Shown in pieces: positions 61,601 through 64,000 of a stretch of 64,000 nt of DNA (its first letter is position 1; each line of letters starts with the position of its first letter). The notes below the pieces were generated by a model that had not been told where the DNA came from, did no database searches, and was given only the letters and a program-made list of their open reading frames with translations. The translations under genes and the position numbers were made by a program. Origin of the DNA: Pseudopedobacter sp035496935 (GTDB taxonomy: Bacteria > Bacteroidota > Bacteroidia > Sphingobacteriales > Sphingobacteriaceae); assembly GCA_035496935.1 (NCBI GenBank), contig DATJED010000023.1, positions 124,001 to 188,000 of the forward strand. The letters run 5' to 3'.

Positions 61601-62095
61601 CGAAAAAGATACAAAGCGGGAGAAATCGATTTACAAAATATCGGAAGCAAGGATTATTTGCTTATTGCTAAACCCATCAGCGAGTTGGAGCCGGCTTATG
61701 ATTTAAAGCCATCCAAAGATTACAAACCCGAGCTTGCTAAATTTGACGAGAATATCGAATTAGAGAAGATTTACAAATATGAAAGTCTTACTTTTAAAGC
61801 AGAAAATAAAGGCTTTATCAGCTGGAGTTTTAATACGGGTGTAGCAGATGTATATTCGCTTACATTGAGGTACGTTAATCAAACCGATGAGGATATTAAG
61901 ATTAAAATGGAACTTTTTTCTTTGGATGGTTCGCTAATGAAAACCGAGGTGGCAACGCTTTCTCCATCAATTGACGGCAAATGGAGTTATTTTACCACTA
62001 CGACTGGCAGTATGATTAACGCAGGAACTTATACATTGAGAATATCAAACCCAGAAGCAAAGGGATTAAGCATTTCAAAATTAACAGTGCAATAA
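58610..62095 (+). CDS. Glycoside hydrolase family 2 fused to a malectin-type domain
   Basis: Exported 1161-residue enzyme. The signal peptide (MKLKSVFLILFVFGFTPIFA) begins at ATG 58610, one base after the GH95 stop. Order: GH2 sugar-binding domain (NIPHNWDDYGGYRRLMHGN), Ig-like domain, TIM barrel with acid/base Glu in MWGLQNESR (about residue 433) and nucleophile Glu in LVGEYGAWRTL (about 501), DUF4982-like part, malectin-like domain (YRVNCGGGEYVDSQNQVW to about residue 890, with RRTFDP and YFAEPW) and a C-terminal beta region. GH2 covers beta-galactosidase, glucuronidase, mannosidase and arabinosidase activities; specificity unknown. The malectin domain probably binds carbohydrate. Confidence 0.93.
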   Translation: MKLKSVFLILFVFGFTPIFAQPRQDILLNNDWHTQLDGLHAKNQSQFKTADFNDKNWKKVNIPHNWDDYGGYRRLMHGNLHGNAWYRKKFTVKASADKKLFLFFEGVGSYATVWLNGKKIGEHGGGRTTFTLDASEAIFRDGKQNTLTVYAEHPADIRDLPWVCGGCSDERGFSEGSQPLGIFRPVHLIISNPVKIEPFGVHAWNDTTVRAENSTIYLQTEVKNYKKKQAKIRVENQIIDKAGKVLQSTASKITLKADETQQIPQSFENLKNVTLWSLENPYLYKIVTNIKSGNKILDSDTLNYGIRWISWPKLPNPTDKRFYLNGKPVFINGIAEYEHAIGYSHAFTHEEIKSRISLLQQAGFNAFRDAHQPHNLLYGDLMEEKGILWWTQFSAHIWFDNPEFKANFKKLLKDWVKERRSNPAVVMWGLQNESRIPKEFAEECTQIIRDLDPTASSQRLVTTCNGGEGTDWDVPQNWTGTYGGDPKTYAEDLKKQILVGEYGAWRTLDLHTEGDFDQNGIYSEDRMAQLMEQKVRLADSVKNEISGHYFWLYNSHDNPGRVQGGEGFREIDAIGPVNYKGLFTSWGEPTDVYYMFKSNYAPKTEPMVYIVSHTWPNRWLKPGIKSGITVYSNCDEVELFNDVDASSLGKRKRGKTGTHFTWDNANIQYNILYAVGYIDGKAMVKDTIVLNHLPQSPNFSKLVNDEDLLKAQPNYNYLYRVNCGGGEYVDSQNQVWSADINRKNKETWGSTSWTARYENMPPYFASQRRTFDPIKNTADWPLFQHFRYGRDELKYEFPVANGEYLVELYFAEPWIGGGDLNSHSGERLMNIAVNDSIYLKNLDVWAEAGHNGALKKSIKVKVENGLLKIHFPQSAVGQSLISAIAIASANRNLKPAPASKSLLQSSSEYRTKEWLDIGDQVYTNKQVAFSQLPPKLFGATFLSSNKNSSVDKFTLNEGGDVYIAVSETEKTANLKAFENTKTTLQTDENGGKTYQVYRKRYKAGEIDLQNIGSKDYLLIAKPISELEPAYDLKPSKDYKPELAKFDENIELEKIYKYESLTFKAENKGFISWSFNTGVADVYSLTLRYVNQTDEDIKIKMELFSLDGSLMKTEVATLSPSIDGKWSYFTTTTGSMINAGTYTLRISNPEAKGLSISKLTVQ

Positions 62096-62115
62096 ACAAA
62101 ACAGAACCGAATCCA

Positions 62116-63129
62116 ATGAGTTCAACAATAAAAGCCCCTAAAATTATTTTAGGAACCAGTAATTTGGGAAACCTTTATCAGGCGTTGCCCTATGAGCAAA
62201 AGCTGGGAATTGTATCGGCAGGGGTAAAACAAAATCCAGCTATGCCAGTGTTTGATACCGCCGGGAAATACGGTGCAGGTTTAGCTTTGGAGAGTTTGGG
62301 CAAATGTTTGAAAGATTTAGGCGTAAAGCAGGACGAGGTCATTATCAGCAATAAATTAGGTTGGTTGCGCAAACCTTTAATTACCGAAGAACCTACTTTT
62401 GAGCAGGGTGTTTGGAAAGATATTGAGTTTGATGCTTATCAGGACATCAGTTACGATGGCATTCTGAAATGTTTTGAGCAAGGAAACGAACTGCTGAACG
62501 GTTATATTCCGCAATGGGTTTCCGTTCACGATCCGGACGAATACCTGGCAACAGCTAAAAACGAAGTAGAAAGAAAAAGCAAATTCAACGATATTTTAGA
62601 AGCCTACCGGGCTTTAAAAGAATTAAAAGCGAGCGGTAAAGTGAAAGCCATTGGCGTAGGCGCAAAAAACTGGAGAGCGATACAGGAAATTGCCAGCGAA
62701 GTAGATTTAGATTGGGTAATGTTTGCCAACAGTTTAACGCTTTACAGTCACCCAAAAGAACTGGCGGATTTTATAGGAATTTTAAGCGATAAAGGTATTT
62801 TAATCATCAATTCAGCCGTGTTTAATGGTGGTTTTTTAACCGGAGGTGATTATTTTAACTATCAGCTTTTAGATCGGGAGAAAGATGCTGAGGCTTATGT
62901 TTGGCGAGATAAATTCTACGCCATTTGTGAAAAATATGCGATCAAACCAGCCGAGGCATGCGTTTATTTTGGCTTAAATGTACCCGGCGTTTCAAGCATC
63001 GCATTAAGCAGCAGTTCTCCGGAAAGGACCGCAAGAAATTTGCACATGCAACATCTGGAAATTCCATCCGCTTTTTGGAAAGAAATGAAGTCAGAAGGTT
63101 TATTGGAATCAGATTACAAAATCAGTTAA
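62116..63129 (+). CDS. Aldo/keto reductase, aldose 1-dehydrogenase type
   Basis: Cytoplasmic NAD(P)-dependent oxidoreductase of the AKR family, close to D-threo-aldose/L-fucose/L-galactose dehydrogenases, which oxidise the sugar C1 to a lactone. AKR catalytic tetrad: Asp and Tyr in PVFDTAGKYGAGLALESL, Lys in VIISNKLGWLRK, His in WVSVHDPDEYLA. No signal peptide. The lactonase gene follows by one base, so the pair forms the first two steps of oxidative sugar breakdown. L-galactose or L-fucose, released by GH95, is the likely substrate. Confidence 0.88.
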   Translation: MSSTIKAPKIILGTSNLGNLYQALPYEQKLGIVSAGVKQNPAMPVFDTAGKYGAGLALESLGKCLKDLGVKQDEVIISNKLGWLRKPLITEEPTFEQGVWKDIEFDAYQDISYDGILKCFEQGNELLNGYIPQWVSVHDPDEYLATAKNEVERKSKFNDILEAYRALKELKASGKVKAIGVGAKNWRAIQEIASEVDLDWVMFANSLTLYSHPKELADFIGILSDKGILIINSAVFNGGFLTGGDYFNYQLLDREKDAEAYVWRDKFYAICEKYAIKPAEACVYFGLNVPGVSSIALSSSSPERTARNLHMQHLEIPSAFWKEMKSEGLLESDYKIS

Positions 63130-63130
63130 T

Positions 63131-63958
63131 ATGAAGATTGATGCACATCAGCATTTTTGGATTTTTGACCCAGTTAGGGACAGTTGGATCAACGACGAAA
63201 TGTCGGCTATCCGCAGAGATTTTTTACCAGAAGATTTAAAACCGATTTTAACAGAACACGGTTTTGATGGCTGTGTTGCCGTACAGGCAGACCAAACCGA
63301 AGCGCAGAATGATTTTTTACTGACTTTTGCTACGCAAAATGATTTTATAAAAGGTGTGGTTGGCTGGGTTGATTTGCAAAATCCACAAATAGAAGAAAGA
63401 CTAAGCTATTACGCCGGTAATGCTAAAATGAAAGGTTTTCGCCATATTTTGCAAGGAGAAAGTCAAAGAGATTTTATGCTTCGTCCGGCTTTTGTGAACG
63501 GAATTTCCCTGCTGGAAAAATACAATTTCACTTATGATGTGCTCATTTTTCCCGATCAGATCAAGTTTTCCGAAAAGTTGGTAAAAGCTTTCCCAAACCA
63601 AAAATTCGTAATCGACCACATCGCCAAACCCGAAATCAAAAACCAAAAAATTGATGATTGGAAAAAAGATATTACTGCGATTGCACAGTATGAAAACATC
63701 TTTTGCAAAGTATCTGGAATGGTAACCGAAGCCGATTTTAACCGCTGGAAACCCGAGGATTTTACGCCTTACTTGGATGTGGTTTTTGAAGCTTTCGGCA
63801 CCAAAAGGTTAATTTACGGATCCGACTGGCCGGTTTGTAATGTCGCCGGCGGTTACTCCAAAGCGCTAAACATTCTACATATTTACACACAACAATTAAC
63901 AGAAAACGAGCAAGCATTGTTCTTTGGAGACAATGCTAACTTGTTCTATAATTTATAA
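63131..63958 (+). CDS. Amidohydrolase-family sugar lactonase (L-fuconolactonase-like)
   Basis: Cytoplasmic metal-dependent hydrolase of 275 aa, COG3618 group, expected to open the aldonolactone made by the upstream dehydrogenase. N-terminal metal site DAHQHFWIFDP, then KGVVGWVDLQNP, MKGFRHILQGE, VIDHIAKPE (metal-site His) and YGSDWPVCNVAGGY (catalytic Asp). The layout is that of L-fucono-1,5-lactonase and 4-sulfomuconolactonase relatives. ATG follows the AKR stop by one base. A zinc alcohol dehydrogenase gene begins 7 nt downstream. Confidence 0.9.
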   Translation: MKIDAHQHFWIFDPVRDSWINDEMSAIRRDFLPEDLKPILTEHGFDGCVAVQADQTEAQNDFLLTFATQNDFIKGVVGWVDLQNPQIEERLSYYAGNAKMKGFRHILQGESQRDFMLRPAFVNGISLLEKYNFTYDVLIFPDQIKFSEKLVKAFPNQKFVIDHIAKPEIKNQKIDDWKKDITAIAQYENIFCKVSGMVTEADFNRWKPEDFTPYLDVVFEAFGTKRLIYGSDWPVCNVAGGYSKALNILHIYTQQLTENEQALFFGDNANLFYNL

Positions 63959-63965
63959 AACAAAC

Positions 63966-64000
63966 ATGAAAACTTTAGTTTGTAGCAACCCAGGCGAGTT
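63966..64000 (+). CDS. Probable zinc-dependent alcohol dehydrogenase, 5' fragment only
   Basis: Only the first 11 codons (MKTLVCSNPGE) fall inside the window. This start matches the common N-terminus of medium-chain zinc dehydrogenases such as aldonate 5-dehydrogenases. Seven nt separate it from the lactonase, so it would be the third enzyme of the sugar oxidation set. A short fragment, hence only a probable call. Confidence 0.5.
   Translation, partial: MKTLVCSNPGE

Noticed and set aside
1..64000. tRNA, rRNA, IS elements or prophage genes
   Set aside because: None recognised on either strand.

Overview
The window looks like a chromosomal piece of a Bacteroidetes bacterium, most probably a Sphingobacteriaceae member (Pedobacter or Mucilaginibacter type). 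The basis is a SusC/SusD pair with a FecR anti-sigma factor, a PorP/SprF plus CHU_C (type IX secretion) pair, many exported carbohydrate enzymes with short signal peptides ending in AQ, AT-rich intergenic DNA with TAnnTTTG-type -7 boxes, and few Shine-Dalgarno sequences. No rRNA, tRNA, insertion sequence, prophage or CRISPR array was seen.

Layout. (1) 1-8.3 kb: the end of an extracellular polysaccharide or capsule cluster. It holds a GT4 glycosyltransferase cut by the window edge, two paralogous FemAB/GNAT-like acyltransferases, a PhyH-type dioxygenase, a DegT-like PLP enzyme, a GNAT acetyltransferase, a membrane-bound CapD/WbpM-type sugar dehydratase and a small HTH protein. (2) 8.4-25.3 kb: mixed housekeeping and signalling genes. 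These include a receiver-CRP regulator with a degenerate receiver, an MscS channel, a MASE3-type histidine kinase, the PorP/PKD-CHU_C pair, a lone [2Fe-2S] ferredoxin, a SpoIIAA-like protein, a DinB-like protein, two small proteins of 47 and 40 aa, a DEDDh exonuclease, an aldose epimerase, a Bcr/CflA transporter and an LLM flavin oxidoreductase. (3) 25.4-37.2 kb: a SusD/SusC/FecR system whose likely ECF sigma gene lies 4.9 kb away, with a four-gene block between them (P-type ATPase, haem-binding protein, PAP2 phosphatase, small exported protein). (4) 37.5-64 kb: a large pectin-use region.

The pectin region is built around a divergent promoter region at 49.07-49.29 kb. The leftward operon encodes a sialate-O-acetylesterase-like enzyme, a DUF5703/GH95-like protein, a PL1 pectate lyase, and then three cytoplasmic enzymes: a RuBisCO-like protein, an OtnK/DUF1537 four-carbon acid sugar kinase and an Asp/Glu-racemase-like protein. 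A BASS-family transporter follows. The rightward operon encodes a putative uronidase, an (alpha/alpha)6 glycosidase, a GH28, an odd AT-rich cytoplasmic protein, a GH95 with an inserted domain, a GH2-malectin protein, an aldo-keto reductase, a lactonase and the start of a zinc alcohol dehydrogenase.

Together these suggest stepwise breakdown of a complex pectin, plausibly rhamnogalacturonan II. Outer and periplasmic enzymes would release monosaccharides. Dedicated oxidative routes would then use rare sugars: D-apiose-derived acids through kinase plus RuBisCO-like protein, and L-galactose or L-fucose through dehydrogenase, lactonase and second dehydrogenase. The family calls are firm; the substrates are inference.
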